A stretch of DNA of 64,000 nucleotides from Oscillospiraceae bacterium. GTDB lineage: Bacteria; Bacillota; Clostridia; Oscillospirales; Oscillospiraceae. The stretch covers positions 62,001 through 126,000 of the forward strand of contig JAFPWF010000010.1 of the NCBI GenBank assembly GCA_017395085.1, given 5' to 3'. Each line of letters begins with the position of its first letter. The first letter of the stretch is position 1. Positions 46,380-55,727 of this stretch are shown here, piece after piece. A model generated the notes under the pieces. That model did not search any database, was not told the origin of the DNA, and saw nothing but the letters and a program-made list of their open reading frames with translations. The translations under genes and the position numbers were made by a program.

Positions 46380-48695
46380 TTAAAATGATACGGTCAGGTT
46401 GTTGATAAAGGAATACTCTTTTCCGTGCACCTCCAGCGTGACGGGCACGGTGTTGGTCTCATTGCGGATTTCAAGCGCTCCGTGCTTTGCGATAACGCTC
46501 AGCTTCTGTCCCTGCCAGAGGATGGTGTAGCGCAGTGCACTCCAGGCCTCCGGCAGCTTCGGGCTGATGCGGAGTTTTCCGCCGAGCATGCGCACTCCGC
46601 CAAAGCCGTAGACCACGCACTGCCAGAGACCGCCGCAGGAGGCCGCATGAATTCCTGCGTCCGAAGAGTGCGGGTTCTCGTTGCTCAGGTCAATCCCGCA
46701 TGCTTTCTGGAACATCTGGTACCCGAGTTCGACATCACCGATATCGCAGGCCAGGACAGAATGCGTGGAGAGAGACAGACTGGAATCGTGCAGAGTTCGG
46801 GGCTCGTAGTAGCTCCAGCTTGCCTTCTTGACCGCCTCGCTGAACTGCTCCTCCAGCAGATAGAACAGCACCATGACGTCGGCCTGCTTGGAGACCTGGA
46901 TCTTGTTGATCTGTTCCTGGTTATAGTCCTTGTAGATGCCGCCGACATGCTTTTGCTGTTTATACTTGCTCAGGTCGACCTCCCTGAGCGTCAGGTAACT
47001 CGCATCCTGCGGCAGCACCCCGTTCTGGTTCGGCTTGGTCAGGAAGATCTTTTCGATGCACTCTTTCCACTCCGGCACCAGTTCCTCCAGGCCAAGTTTG
47101 GCGTCCAGTGCAGCATACAGTGCGGGTTTTTCCGATTTCAGGAGTTTTGCGTACTCGACAGCCCTGCACATCGTCCACCGGGCCATATAGTTGGTGAACG
47201 CGTTGTCGTCGACATGCTCCTTGAACTCATCCGGTCCGACCACGTTGTTGATGTGCAGCATTCCATCCGCACCCGGCTCCAGGCGGCTGTTCCAGAACTT
47301 CGCGCAGTCCAGGATCAGCTCGTACCCGAAGCGGTCCATAAAGTCCTGATCGCCGGTGCACATGTAATACTGCCACGCACCAAAGGCCACGTCGGCAGTG
47401 ATGTGGATTTCAATGAGGCCGCTCCAGACCTTGATGGGCAGCCCGGTCAGGATATCTGTTCCAAAATACTCCGGGGTCACCTCTCCGTCGTCCAGCCAGG
47501 CTGACTCCCAGGGGAACTGAGCACCATCATACCCGTTGTGCTTTGCCTTGGCATGTGCGCCGGGCAGTGAGAGATAGCGGTACTCCTCCAGGCTGCGGGC
47601 AATTTCGGGCATGGTGAAAATGAAATACGGCAGCAGGAAGATTTCCGTGTCCCAGAAGGTATGCCCCTTATAGCCCTCGCCGGACAGGCCTTTCGCACCG
47701 ATGTTCATGCGGTTGTCGTGGGCAGGCACCATCAGCTGCATGTGGTACTGTGCGAAGCGGATGGCAAACTGGTCAAAATCAGGGCCTTCAATGACGATCG
47801 GCACCCGGTCCCAGACCTTTTCCTGCCAGCAGGCAGCGGACTCCGCCGCCAACACCTGAAAGCCGGCGTCTTCATCCTCGCGCAGCGCCTTCAGCGCGTA
47901 TTCCTGCATCTGCGGGAGCGTCATGCCGGCCAGTTCCCGGTCCCTTCCGGTGAAGACATTCGAGAGCTTTTCCATGACGACGCTCTGTCCGGCTTCGGCG
48001 GCAAGCGTATAATTGGAGTACATCCTCCGGCGTACGATGTTGATGTCGCTCTGCGGAACGGTTTCCGTCCCGTCCAGCCAGAAGCGGTGCACGGCACTGT
48101 GAACAAAGGGAATCCCGGACTGGACAGTTTTGGGCGAATACTGCAGATATTTTTTGTCATAAAAACGGGTATCGCCTTCCGTAAAATGCTGTGAACCGTC
48201 GCTGGTCATCCGGCCGTCGATGCCGGAACGGAAGCTGATCGCCGTGTCCGCCTCCGGAACGACCGTAATCCGCATGCCGATGCTGTGAAGGCGCTTCAGA
48301 GATACGAAGCGTTCAAAGCGCAGGCAGTATCCCGCGCCCTTCGGCGATTCCCATTTCACCGTACGGGTAAGCAAGCCTGTTTTCAGGTTCAGTTCGCGGC
48401 TGTAGTTCAGGATTCGGCCTGAAGTCAGGTCAAAGCGTTCGCCGTTCAGGGTCAGTTCGATGTTGGTTACATCGGCTGCGTTGGGAAGCTCCGTCACTTC
48501 TTCAGGCGAGAAGCAGTCAAAGGTTCCCGCAACCAGCAGATCGCGTGTCTGCCCCAGGTAGTTTTCCTCCGTTGCCGAGCGGAGGCCGAGATAGCCGTTT
48601 CCCAGGCAGAAATTTGCCTCTACTTTGCCCTGTGCATCCGGATCAAAGCTGCTTTCCGCCAGGATCCACTCGTTTACTCTGCTAAAGTCCAGCAT
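46380..48695 (-). CDS. Glycoside hydrolase family 65 phosphorylase
   Basis: 771 aa from ATG 48695 (GGAGG upstream). GH65 layout: N-terminal beta-sandwich (ANFCLGNGYLGLRS), (alpha/alpha)6 barrel with GAQFPWESAWLDDGE, the general-acid Glu in NNVVGPDEFKEH, the phosphate loop VSKQADVMVL, and the HSSDAGIHAASCGGLWQ end. Such enzymes phosphorolyse maltose, trehalose, kojibiose or nigerose to beta-glucose 1-phosphate. No beta-phosphoglucomutase lies beside it. Monocistronic. Confidence 0.9.
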   Translation of the reverse strand: MLDFSRVNEWILAESSFDPDAQGKVEANFCLGNGYLGLRSATEENYLGQTRDLLVAGTFDCFSPEEVTELPNAADVTNIELTLNGERFDLTSGRILNYSRELNLKTGLLTRTVKWESPKGAGYCLRFERFVSLKRLHSIGMRITVVPEADTAISFRSGIDGRMTSDGSQHFTEGDTRFYDKKYLQYSPKTVQSGIPFVHSAVHRFWLDGTETVPQSDINIVRRRMYSNYTLAAEAGQSVVMEKLSNVFTGRDRELAGMTLPQMQEYALKALREDEDAGFQVLAAESAACWQEKVWDRVPIVIEGPDFDQFAIRFAQYHMQLMVPAHDNRMNIGAKGLSGEGYKGHTFWDTEIFLLPYFIFTMPEIARSLEEYRYLSLPGAHAKAKHNGYDGAQFPWESAWLDDGEVTPEYFGTDILTGLPIKVWSGLIEIHITADVAFGAWQYYMCTGDQDFMDRFGYELILDCAKFWNSRLEPGADGMLHINNVVGPDEFKEHVDDNAFTNYMARWTMCRAVEYAKLLKSEKPALYAALDAKLGLEELVPEWKECIEKIFLTKPNQNGVLPQDASYLTLREVDLSKYKQQKHVGGIYKDYNQEQINKIQVSKQADVMVLFYLLEEQFSEAVKKASWSYYEPRTLHDSSLSLSTHSVLACDIGDVELGYQMFQKACGIDLSNENPHSSDAGIHAASCGGLWQCVVYGFGGVRMLGGKLRISPKLPEAWSALRYTILWQGQKLSVIAKHGALEIRNETNTVPVTLEVHGKEYSFINNLTVSF

Positions 48696-48838
48696 GTTGG
48701 AACCTCCTGTCTCAATTGATGAAAGGTCTTTTTCATTTCCGCTCCCCTGTGGGCAGGCAAACGGCATTCTCTATTCTGAATGTATCACAGAACAGGGATA
48801 GATGCAAGGATCATAGTCCGTTCCGTGGAAAAGGCCTC

Positions 48839-48866
48839 TTGATTTATCCCCGGAAATGGATATAGT
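48839..48866 (+). promoter_or_regulatory. Promoter for the NAD(P)H-hydrate dehydratase operon
   Basis: TTGATT (48839-48844), 16-bp spacer, TATAGT (48861-48866). Confidence 0.55.
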
Positions 48867-48921
48867 AAATCATATAAAGCTTTCGGCAGGCTTTCTGTCG
48901 GTCCGTCATGGGGAGAAAAAC

Positions 48922-49866
48922 ATGAAAAGAATCTCCGCGGGAGAATATTCCCGGTTGTTTTCCGATTTTTCGGGGCCGGAAGACGAAGCCGTTTCCCTCT
49001 CCGTCGCAGAGGAGCGGGACTTTCTGCTTCCACGGCGTGAAAAACGCAGCCATAAGTGTTCTTACGGCCGCGCTCTGATTATCGCAGGCTCTTTGGGCTT
49101 TTCCGGTGCGCCGGTACTGGCGGCAAATGCCTGTGAGCGCAGCGGTGCGGGACTCACGCAGCTTGCTGTCCCCGAAAGCATCTATCCCATCGCCGCATCC
49201 CGCTGTGACGGCGCTGTGGTCACGCCTCTTCCTGCGTCTGAGGACGGCGGATTTTCCGCAGCAGCGCTCAGGCACATTCTCCCGCTTCTCCGACGGGCGG
49301 ATGCCTGCGCCGTCGGGCCCGGGCTCGGTCTCAGCGAAGGCGCCGCCGGCACGGTCGGGTTCATACTTCAAAATGCCGAATGCCCTTTGGTTCTGGACGC
49401 TGACGCTCTCACAATCTGCGGCCGGAGGCCGGAGTTGCTTTCATCCTGCCGTGTACCGCTGATCCTGACGCCGCATGAAGGTGAATTCAGCCGTCTGGGC
49501 GGAGATCTCTCATCCGGGCGCCTTGCCGGGGCACTTGAATTTGCTGCCCGGTATCCGGAGGCAATCCTGATCCTGAAGGGGCACGGGACCCTGGTCTGCC
49601 GCGGGCACGAAATTACCGTGAATCCCACCGGTAATCCCGCCTTGGCGAAGGGAGGTTCCGGCGATGTGCTCTGCGGTATTCTCTGTGCGCTGCTGGCACA
49701 GGGCTTTGAACCTGTGTTCTCCGCCCGAATTGCCGTCTGGCTCCATGGGGCTGCAGGCGATCTCGCCTGTGGTGAGCTCGGCGAATACTGCGTCACACCC
49801 TCGGATCTGATCCGCTGTCTCCCGGCAGCATTCGGAAAAATCTGTGAAATTGGAAACATCTTTTGA
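48922..49866 (+). CDS. nnrD: ADP-dependent NAD(P)H-hydrate dehydratase
   Basis: 314 aa, ribokinase-like YjeF C-terminal domain only. It has RALIIAGSLGFSGAPVLAA, VGPGLG, LVLDADAL, LTPHEGEFSRL and NPTGNPALAKGGSGDVLCGI with the catalytic Asp in GSGDVL. It repairs hydrated NAD(P)H. The epimerase half (YjeF N-terminal) is not fused. The ATG at 48922 has GGGGAG upstream. The Spx-like gene follows at 14 bases and TrmL overlaps it, one operon of three. Confidence 0.87.
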   Translation: MKRISAGEYSRLFSDFSGPEDEAVSLSVAEERDFLLPRREKRSHKCSYGRALIIAGSLGFSGAPVLAANACERSGAGLTQLAVPESIYPIAASRCDGAVVTPLPASEDGGFSAAALRHILPLLRRADACAVGPGLGLSEGAAGTVGFILQNAECPLVLDADALTICGRRPELLSSCRVPLILTPHEGEFSRLGGDLSSGRLAGALEFAARYPEAILILKGHGTLVCRGHEITVNPTGNPALAKGGSGDVLCGILCALLAQGFEPVFSARIAVWLHGAAGDLACGELGEYCVTPSDLIRCLPAAFGKICEIGNIF

Positions 49867-49879
49867 AAGGGGCAATCCT

Positions 49880-50233
49880 ATGCTTACGGTTTACTGCTAC
49901 AGCAGGTGCAGCACCTGCCAGAAAGCCCTGAAATGGCTGGATGAACACAATATCTCTTATACCCTTCTGGACATCAAGACCGAGCACCCTGACGAGGCTG
50001 TGCTGCGGCGGTACTATGCCATGAGCGGTCTGACGTTGAAGCGCTTCTTCAATACCAGCGGCATTCCGTACCGCGAACTGGGTCTCTCGGGAAAACTGCC
50101 CGGGATGAGTGAGGACGAGCAGCTTGCTTTACTTGCCACCGACGGTATGCTGGTCAAGCGCCCGTTGGTGATCGGCGACGGTTTTGTGCTGACCGGATTC
50201 CGGGAAGCCGAGTGGGCGGAAAAACTCCTGTGA
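49880..50233 (+). CDS. ArsC/Spx family protein
   Basis: 117 aa, thioredoxin-like ArsC fold: VYCYSRCSTCQKALKWLDEHNI with a CxxC redox pair at residues 10 and 13, FFNTSGIPYREL and RPLVIGDGFVLTGF. It groups with Spx/YffB-type regulators or reductases. Spx binds RNA polymerase under disulfide stress; whether this one does is not known. The stop overlaps the TrmL start. RBS GAAAGGGG. Confidence 0.82.
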   Translation: MLTVYCYSRCSTCQKALKWLDEHNISYTLLDIKTEHPDEAVLRRYYAMSGLTLKRFFNTSGIPYRELGLSGKLPGMSEDEQLALLATDGMLVKRPLVIGDGFVLTGFREAEWAEKLL

Positions 50234-50730
50234 GCATCGATGTTATTCTGCACGAACCGGAGCAGCCCGGCAATACCGGTGCCATCGGGCGCACCTGCCT
50301 CTGCGCAGGAGCCGGCCTGCACCTGATCCGCCCTCTGGGCTTTCTGACCGATGAAAAGAGCGTGCGCCGCGCCGGCCTGGACTACTGGCCCCGCCTGAAT
50401 GTGCACGAGTATGAGAACTTCGACGCCTTCTGTACGGCGCACCCGGGCGCCAGAATCTGGTATCTGACCACCAAAGCCAGAAAGACCATTGCCGATGGAG
50501 ACTACCGTGACGGGGACTTCCTGATGTTCGGCAGGGAGAGTGCCGGTCTGCCGGAGGAACTGCTGATCCGGCATCCGGAGTTCTGTGTCCGCATTCCGAT
50601 GGTGAACGGCGAGCGCTCGCTGAATCTGTCGAACGCGGTTGCCGTCGCCCTGTACGAGGCGCTGCGGCATACCGACTACGCGGGTTTGGAAACTGCAGGG
50701 GAACTCCACCGGCTGAAATGGCCAAAATAA
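50230..50730 (+). CDS. trmL: tRNA (cytidine/uridine-34-2'-O)-methyltransferase TrmL
   Basis: 166 aa, SPOUT fold with the knot motifs NTGAIGRTC, MFGRESAGLPEELL and IPMVNGERSLNLSNAVAVALYE. It methylates the ribose of wobble base 34 in tRNA-Leu with SAM. Translation starts at GTG 50230, overlapping the Spx-like stop (GTGA). It lies 4 kb from the tRNA array but is an ordinary housekeeping enzyme, so the link is likely chance. Confidence 0.92.
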   Translation: MSIDVILHEPEQPGNTGAIGRTCLCAGAGLHLIRPLGFLTDEKSVRRAGLDYWPRLNVHEYENFDAFCTAHPGARIWYLTTKARKTIADGDYRDGDFLMFGRESAGLPEELLIRHPEFCVRIPMVNGERSLNLSNAVAVALYEALRHTDYAGLETAGELHRLKWPK

Positions 50731-50733
50731 AAC

Positions 50734-50786
50734 AAAAGGGACGGTTCTTTGATCCTGAGCGTATCAGGAAAAGAACCGTCCCTTTT
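50734..50786. terminator. Long bidirectional hairpin after trmL
   Basis: AAAAGGGACGGTTCTT (50734-50749) pairs over 16 bp with its complement (50771-50786), capped by a second helix TCCTGA/TCAGGA. It is followed by Ts. The GGGACGGTTCTT core resembles dispersed REP-type palindromes of Clostridia. Confidence 0.75.
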
Positions 50787-50801
50787 TGACGACGGAAAGA
50801 A

Positions 50802-51497
50802 TCAGTCCGCCTTGAATTTGATGGTGATGGTTGAGGTTACAGACAGTTTTGCCGCCTGAACCACCGTGCCGGCGGCAGCGTCTTCGGCGGTGGCCTTGGC
50901 AAAGTTGTTCATCATTCCTCGGTCATAGCTGTAGGTACCGCCTTCGACGATCTCCTCGATGCCGCGGATCTCGAGCCCGGAAGCCTCGGCCAGCACTTCG
51001 GCCTTGTCCTTCGCGTCTTCCACGGCTTTCTTCATGGCCTTTGCTTCGGCTTCCGTGGTGTCGGAAGCGGAGAAGGTAATGCCGTTCAGGGTATTCGCAC
51101 CGGCTTCAAAGGCGATGTCGATCACTTCTCCGACAGCCTCGATGTCAGTCACACGGATGGCCAGGGTGGAGTTCGCGTTATAGCCCTTCAGTACTTCTGC
51201 GCCTTCGGAATAATCGTACATAGCGTAGATGTTGATGTAGTCGGTGTTGATGTCTTCCTCTTTCACGCCGGCTTTGATGAGTGCCTCGCGGATGTCGGCT
51301 ATCGCCTGGTTCGCCTGCTTCTGTGCCTTCAGGACTTCGCGGTCGGTCGCGCTGACGCCGAGGGAAACGACGGCCGTATCTGCGGGAATCAGGACTTCAC
51401 CCGTACCGTTGACGGTGATCTCGGAATCTGCAAAGGCGAAAACCGGAACCGACAGAACGACCAGCAGGGTCAGGAGCATGGAAAGTATTTTACGCAT
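50802..51497 (-). CDS. SIMPL (DUF541) domain secreted protein
   Basis: 231 aa. A cleaved signal peptide (MRKILSMLLTLLVVLSVPVFAFA) is followed by the SIMPL domain: SEITVNGTGEVLIPADTAVVSLGV, then AIRVTDIEAVGEVID and KAMKKAVEDAKDKAEVLAEASG. These proteins form ring-like oligomers outside the membrane and have been linked to membrane stress and surface structures. No partner gene is here. It has its own promoter. Confidence 0.87.
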   Translation of the reverse strand: MRKILSMLLTLLVVLSVPVFAFADSEITVNGTGEVLIPADTAVVSLGVSATDREVLKAQKQANQAIADIREALIKAGVKEEDINTDYINIYAMYDYSEGAEVLKGYNANSTLAIRVTDIEAVGEVIDIAFEAGANTLNGITFSASDTTEAEAKAMKKAVEDAKDKAEVLAEASGLEIRGIEEIVEGGTYSYDRGMMNNFAKATAEDAAAGTVVQAAKLSVTSTITIKFKAD

Positions 51498-51530
51498 CTA
51501 AATGCCCTCCTCCGTGTTGTGGATGGCGTC

Positions 51531-51559
51531 ATTCTACTCCCGGCACGAAGAAAAAACAA
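51531..51559 (-). promoter_or_regulatory. Promoter for the SIMPL gene
   Basis: On the minus strand TTGTTT (51559-51554), 17-bp spacer, TAGAAT (51536-51531). Confidence 0.6.
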
Positions 51560-51604
51560 TGAAGAGGATGTGAATTCAGAATTCTTAAGCATACAAATAA
51601 AAAT

Positions 51605-51635
51605 GCCCCGCAGTTGATTGACAAACTGGTGGGGC
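51605..51635 (-). terminator. Terminator of the class V PLP gene
   Basis: GCCCC (51605-51609) with GGGGC (51631-51635) and CAGTT with AACTG inside, T-rich on the minus strand. A second 7-bp hairpin (51640-51660) lies beside it. The rest of the 322-base gap 51498-51819 holds only the SIMPL promoter and AT-rich sequence. Confidence 0.65.
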
Positions 51636-51819
51636 TTTTGCCATCTCCCGCACAGATGGCAAATAAAGAGAAAAGGGAGAGAAATGAGGGGAAATGAATG
51701 CGCGGGATTCATAAGCCTTGAATCAATTATGAGCAAAAACAAAAAATCACATGGGGGCAATACCATTAAAAGGAACTGTTTCTTCTGTGAACTGTAACAG
51801 CATACATCTGTTCTGATAC

Positions 51820-53118
51820 TCAGTTGCCTGCTGCTTTCGCAATCTCAGCGGTTACTTTCAGATATTCATCAATTTCTTCCCTCCCGTGGCAGTGCAGGGG
51901 AGAGACACGAATGGCACCGGGAATGCCAAGTGTATCCACGATCCGCTTGGAGTAAATGCTTGCACGGACGCGCTCAAACACAGTAATGCCTCTTGCAAGA
52001 TACGCTTCAGAAATACTTGCAAATTCCATTCCTTTGATTCCCATGGCGACTATGAGATCCTTTTTCGTCAGATCCTCAATATCGGTATATACTTCAACAC
52101 CTGGAATGTGCCGCAAACCTGGAACTTCTTCAGTGCCTTCCAGCATCCGGAAGAGCAGTCCGCGTTCCTGGTTATGGATACGGGTCATCCCTTCAACAAA
52201 GAGCGTACGGCGGTCCGTGACGGTTTCGTTAAGGAAGTGTGCACCGATTTTGCAAACATAGTCGATGACAGCCATGGTGGCAGCAAAATTGCCCGGGGTC
52301 GGAGTGCCGAGGGCCCAGACGTTGGCATCTTTCTTTGTGAGTTTCGGATGCGGCAGCGTGGCGACCCTGTCGGAAACATAAGCATATCCGCAACCTCTGA
52401 CGCCAAAGAACTTATAAGGGGCAAAGTTACAGACATCGACACCCCAGTCTTCTACGTCGATGACTGCATGCGGTGCATGCTGGACTGCATCGGTGACCAC
52501 ATAGATTTCGGGGTTGATCTCGCGCACACGGCGGGTGATTTCTTTGATGTCCATAATATTGCCGGAGATATTGGAGGCCGCCATCACGCTGACGAGCGTG
52601 GTGTCCTTATCCACATACTTCAGTACTTCTTCCACTTCAATGCCGCCAGTCGCGGGGTTTGCAGGAACTTCACGGAACTCCCTGCCGGTTTTCGCAGCAT
52701 AATACTCGACCGCATCATGCGCTGAGGGATGCTCCAACAGGGTCGTGACGGTATTAGTGCCCCACTTGACCCCTTCCAGAATCGCGCCGACCGCATGGAA
52801 CATGCACTGAGATGCAGAGAGTTCCGTCACCAGTGCGCCGCTTTTTGCTCCGAATACGGTTTCCAGAATGTCTTTGGTGCCGCCCATTACATACTTCTGG
52901 CCAATTTCCATTCCTCTGCCGCGATTGCGTTCCGGACAGTCGGGAAATGCTTCCAGTGCAGCTTTTGCTTCGACCGCTCTCCTCAGGCGCAGAGATCCGC
53001 CAGAGTTTTCAAAAAACAGCCGATGACCATAGTCGGGATCCTCGTTGCCGTAACAGAACTGCTCTATCAAACTCTTCTGGTACTCATCCGAAAACAACTC
53101 GCCGTAAACTTTCCCCAT
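51820..53118 (-). CDS. Class V PLP enzyme (cysteine desulfurase-like)
   Basis: 432 aa. Fold type I, class V: SAHDAVEYYAAKTGREF, VSVMAASNISGNIMDI, VVTDAVQHAPHAVIDV and the PLP lysine in FAPYKFFGVRGCGYAYV. A cysteine-bearing desulfurase loop is not evident, so it may be a transaminase or lyase of the 'SufS-like' type. It is divergent from a LysR regulator that is followed by a dicarboxylate-type symporter, so a catabolic set (import, degrade, regulate) is likely. RBS GGAGGAAC. Confidence 0.8.
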   Translation of the reverse strand: MGKVYGELFSDEYQKSLIEQFCYGNEDPDYGHRLFFENSGGSLRLRRAVEAKAALEAFPDCPERNRGRGMEIGQKYVMGGTKDILETVFGAKSGALVTELSASQCMFHAVGAILEGVKWGTNTVTTLLEHPSAHDAVEYYAAKTGREFREVPANPATGGIEVEEVLKYVDKDTTLVSVMAASNISGNIMDIKEITRRVREINPEIYVVTDAVQHAPHAVIDVEDWGVDVCNFAPYKFFGVRGCGYAYVSDRVATLPHPKLTKKDANVWALGTPTPGNFAATMAVIDYVCKIGAHFLNETVTDRRTLFVEGMTRIHNQERGLLFRMLEGTEEVPGLRHIPGVEVYTDIEDLTKKDLIVAMGIKGMEFASISEAYLARGITVFERVRASIYSKRIVDTLGIPGAIRVSPLHCHGREEIDEYLKVTAEIAKAAGN

Positions 53119-53226
53119 TGATAGTTCCTCCTGTATAGTCTTTTATATTATGTTCAGTGCCGACGGAGTAAGCTGATTATCCGCCAAGCGCCATCTTTGT
53201 GATTACTTTATCATGCACAGTCAATC

Positions 53227-53255
53227 TTGTAAAATGAATAATATATTGCTATAAT
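53227..53255 (+). promoter_or_regulatory. Promoter for the LysR gene
   Basis: TTGTAA (53227-53232), 17-bp spacer, perfect TATAAT (53250-53255), in the 176-base divergent interval. Confidence 0.65.
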
Positions 53256-53294
53256 ATACGAAAAACGCATGATTAAATCGAAAGGATGTTGTGT

Positions 53295-54197
53295 ATGAAC
53301 CTGACCGATATTGAAACCTTTTTAACCCTGGTTGAAACACGCAATATAACCAAAACCGCCGAGAGTCTTTTTGTCACCCAGCCAACCGTCAGCCGGCGTC
53401 TGCAGAACCTAGAGGAAGAAGTGGGCATCGAGCTGATCCGTCGAAAGAAGGGTATGAAGCAGATTGAACTCACTGAGAAGGGTGAAGCATTTGTCTTGGT
53501 GGCAGAGCGCTGGATTTCTGTCTGGCAGGAGATGAATCTCATCCGCCAGGAAGAAAGCAGCACGTTGCTTACCGTCAGCAGCGTTGACACCTTCAACACA
53601 GCTGTCCTAGCCAATATTTACCGGGACGTACTGGCCAATCCCGATAACAAGCTTAAACTACATGTTCAGACTCACCATTCTGCCACTATCTATCGCCTGA
53701 TTGAGCAGCGACAGGTAGATATTGGCTTTGTCCTGTTTAATCTGAACTATAAAAATGTTAATGTTCGACCGATTGCCCGAGAAAAAATGTACATCGTGCA
53801 GCGAGATTGCAATACTGCTCTACACAGTCTCCACCTCCATACCGATGAACTCGCCGACCGGACAGAAATTCATTTCCGGGGCAATATCAATTTTGAAAAC
53901 TGGCACAGCCAGTGGATCAATTATGGCGGTATTTCCCCGGTCTACGTTGACACCTATGCCCTATTACGTCGACTTCTATCTCTCGAAAAGACATGGACAA
54001 TCGTCCCCGCATCAGTAGCGGAGCAGCTTCAGCAAGACCTGCCTATCATAGTCAGTCACGTGTCAAACGACATTGCTCCGCCGGAACGGATTGCTTACTG
54101 CATTACCCACAAAAATATGAGTGACTATCTGAAACAGGCAGCAAAGCAGTTTGAATCCGCCGTTGCCGCTTATGTGCGGGAAAAGGGCTGGAATTGA
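53295..54197 (+). CDS. LysR family transcriptional regulator
   Basis: 300 aa. The helix-turn-helix ETRNITKTAESLFVTQPTVSRRLQNLEEEVGIELIRR is textbook. The effector domain is less conserved. ATG 53295 has AAAGGATG upstream. Codon use is more AT-rich than in most of the window. It lies between the class V PLP gene (divergent) and a DAACS symporter (same strand), so those two are its likely targets. Confidence 0.87.
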   Translation: MNLTDIETFLTLVETRNITKTAESLFVTQPTVSRRLQNLEEEVGIELIRRKKGMKQIELTEKGEAFVLVAERWISVWQEMNLIRQEESSTLLTVSSVDTFNTAVLANIYRDVLANPDNKLKLHVQTHHSATIYRLIEQRQVDIGFVLFNLNYKNVNVRPIAREKMYIVQRDCNTALHSLHLHTDELADRTEIHFRGNINFENWHSQWINYGGISPVYVDTYALLRRLLSLEKTWTIVPASVAEQLQQDLPIIVSHVSNDIAPPERIAYCITHKNMSDYLKQAAKQFESAVAAYVREKGWN

Positions 54198-54341
54198 ACC
54201 AGCAGACGGCCACCTATAGCAGCCTTTAAATATACGTATTCTGTATTTTTTATAAAAAAACAATTCATTGGAAATTCTCCTTTATGCATGTTATTCTCTT
54301 CACAAGCAGTGCCTCAAAAAAGAGAAAAGGAGGATTTTCAA

Positions 54342-55571
54342 ATGAAGAAAATCAAGCTCGGCACTCAGATTCTTATCGGTATTGCCCTTGGTCTCCTGAT
54401 CGGCTTTATCTCTCCGAAAGCAGCATCTTTCATTTCCCCGCTCGGTGACATTTTCCTGAACCTGCTGAAGATGCTCATTGTCCCTCTGGTATTCTTTTCA
54501 ATTACCAACGGCGTCATCATGATGCAGGATGCAAAACAGCTCCGTTCAGTAGGCGGGAGAATCATACTCTTTTACGTGATTTCTTCGCTGGTTGCCGCTG
54601 TCTTCGGTACAGCAGCCGCCCTCATTACCAAGCCCGGCCAGAATGCAACCGATTTTGCTAATATCCTCACTTCGGAAGCAGGCAGCGCGGTAGAGTTTAA
54701 TTTTATCAAAAATGTTGTATCCTGGTTCCCGACCAACATCATTGATGCGATGGCGAACGCCAACATGCTGCAGATCATCATTTTCTGCATCTTCCTTGGT
54801 GTAGCGCTGCTTGCCCTCGGTGATAAGGTCAGTACTATTAAAAAACTCATTGCACAAGGTAATGACGTCATGCTCAAAATCACTGAGTATGTCATTGCAT
54901 TCTCCCCCTTCGGTATCTGCGCGCTGATGGCGAAACTGGTTTCCACCATTTCTGGGGCTATGATGAAGGAAGTCATCGTCTTTGTTCTTACCATCGACAT
55001 TGTCATTCTGATCTATGGTCTGATCTGGTATCCGTTGATGCTCAAGCTTGTTGCCAAATTGAACGTGCCCAAATTCTTTAAGAAGATTACCGAGCCGATG
55101 ATCGTTGCGTTTACCACTACATCCTCTGCTGCAACGCTTCCCGTTTCTATCAGCGTTGCCAGGGACAAGCTCGGCTGCCCTGAAAAAGTCTACGGATTCA
55201 CCCTCCCGCTCGGCAACACAGCCAATATGAACGGCGCGGCCATTCAGTTCTCTGTCATTGCTGTATTTGCTAGCTACCTGTTCGGGCTCCCGATCACTGC
55301 TTCCAGCTTGTTCCAATTCATCTTCCTGGCACTGATCCTTTCTATCGGCGCTGCAGGTGTCAAAGGTGCAGGCATCGTCATGTCCACCATCATCATCTCT
55401 ACCCTGATCGGTGAAGAAGGCCTCGTTCTGATTCCGATTCTCGCTGCAATCTGGCCTACCATCGATCCGTTTGCCACCCTTGCCAATAATGTCGGCGATC
55501 TTGTTGGAACCACAGTAGTTTCCAAACAGATGGGCCTCCTCGACGAGGAAGTTTTCAATTCTGACAACTAA
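54342..55571 (+). CDS. Dicarboxylate/amino acid:cation symporter (DAACS)
   Basis: 409 aa, GltP/GltPh fold. It has LLKMLIVPLVFFSITNGV, the serine-rich tip TTTSSAATLPVSI, LPLGNTANMNGAAI in helix 7, and a C-terminal FATLANNVGDLVGTTVV (the 'NVxGDxxGT' site). It imports glutamate, aspartate, serine or a dicarboxylate with Na+ or H+. It starts at 54342 (AAAAGGAGG). It is 144 bases after LysR and shares its AT-rich character. Confidence 0.9.
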   Translation: MKKIKLGTQILIGIALGLLIGFISPKAASFISPLGDIFLNLLKMLIVPLVFFSITNGVIMMQDAKQLRSVGGRIILFYVISSLVAAVFGTAAALITKPGQNATDFANILTSEAGSAVEFNFIKNVVSWFPTNIIDAMANANMLQIIIFCIFLGVALLALGDKVSTIKKLIAQGNDVMLKITEYVIAFSPFGICALMAKLVSTISGAMMKEVIVFVLTIDIVILIYGLIWYPLMLKLVAKLNVPKFFKKITEPMIVAFTTTSSAATLPVSISVARDKLGCPEKVYGFTLPLGNTANMNGAAIQFSVIAVFASYLFGLPITASSLFQFIFLALILSIGAAGVKGAGIVMSTIIISTLIGEEGLVLIPILAAIWPTIDPFATLANNVGDLVGTTVVSKQMGLLDEEVFNSDN

Positions 55572-55613
55572 TTCTCCCAGTTAACCAAACACAATAATAA
55601 GCGATAATCAATT

Positions 55614-55649
55614 GCCCCTTTGGCAGGAACCCTTTCCCGCTAAAGGGGC
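55614..55649 (+). terminator. Terminator after DAACS symporter
   Basis: 8-bp stem GCCCCTTT/AAAGGGGC (55614-55621 with 55642-55649) with a 20-nt loop and a T-rich tail. Confidence 0.65.
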
Positions 55650-55681
55650 CTATCTATTTGTCTAGTTCTATTACCTGTTTT

Positions 55682-55702
55682 ATCATATGGAAGCCATATG
55701 AT
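55682..55702. repeat. Perfect 9-bp inverted repeat
   Basis: ATCATATGG-AAG-CCATATGAT, a dyad with operator shape in the 463-base gap 55572-56034. That gap otherwise holds a terminator, one doubtful ORF and the XRE-S24 promoter. Confidence 0.45.
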
Positions 55703-55727
55703 CGCGGCTAAACGCTAAACAGAGATA

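Noticed and set aside
45299..46405. Short frames running across the tRNA genes
   Set aside because: They are explained by the tRNAs themselves and have no ribosome sites.
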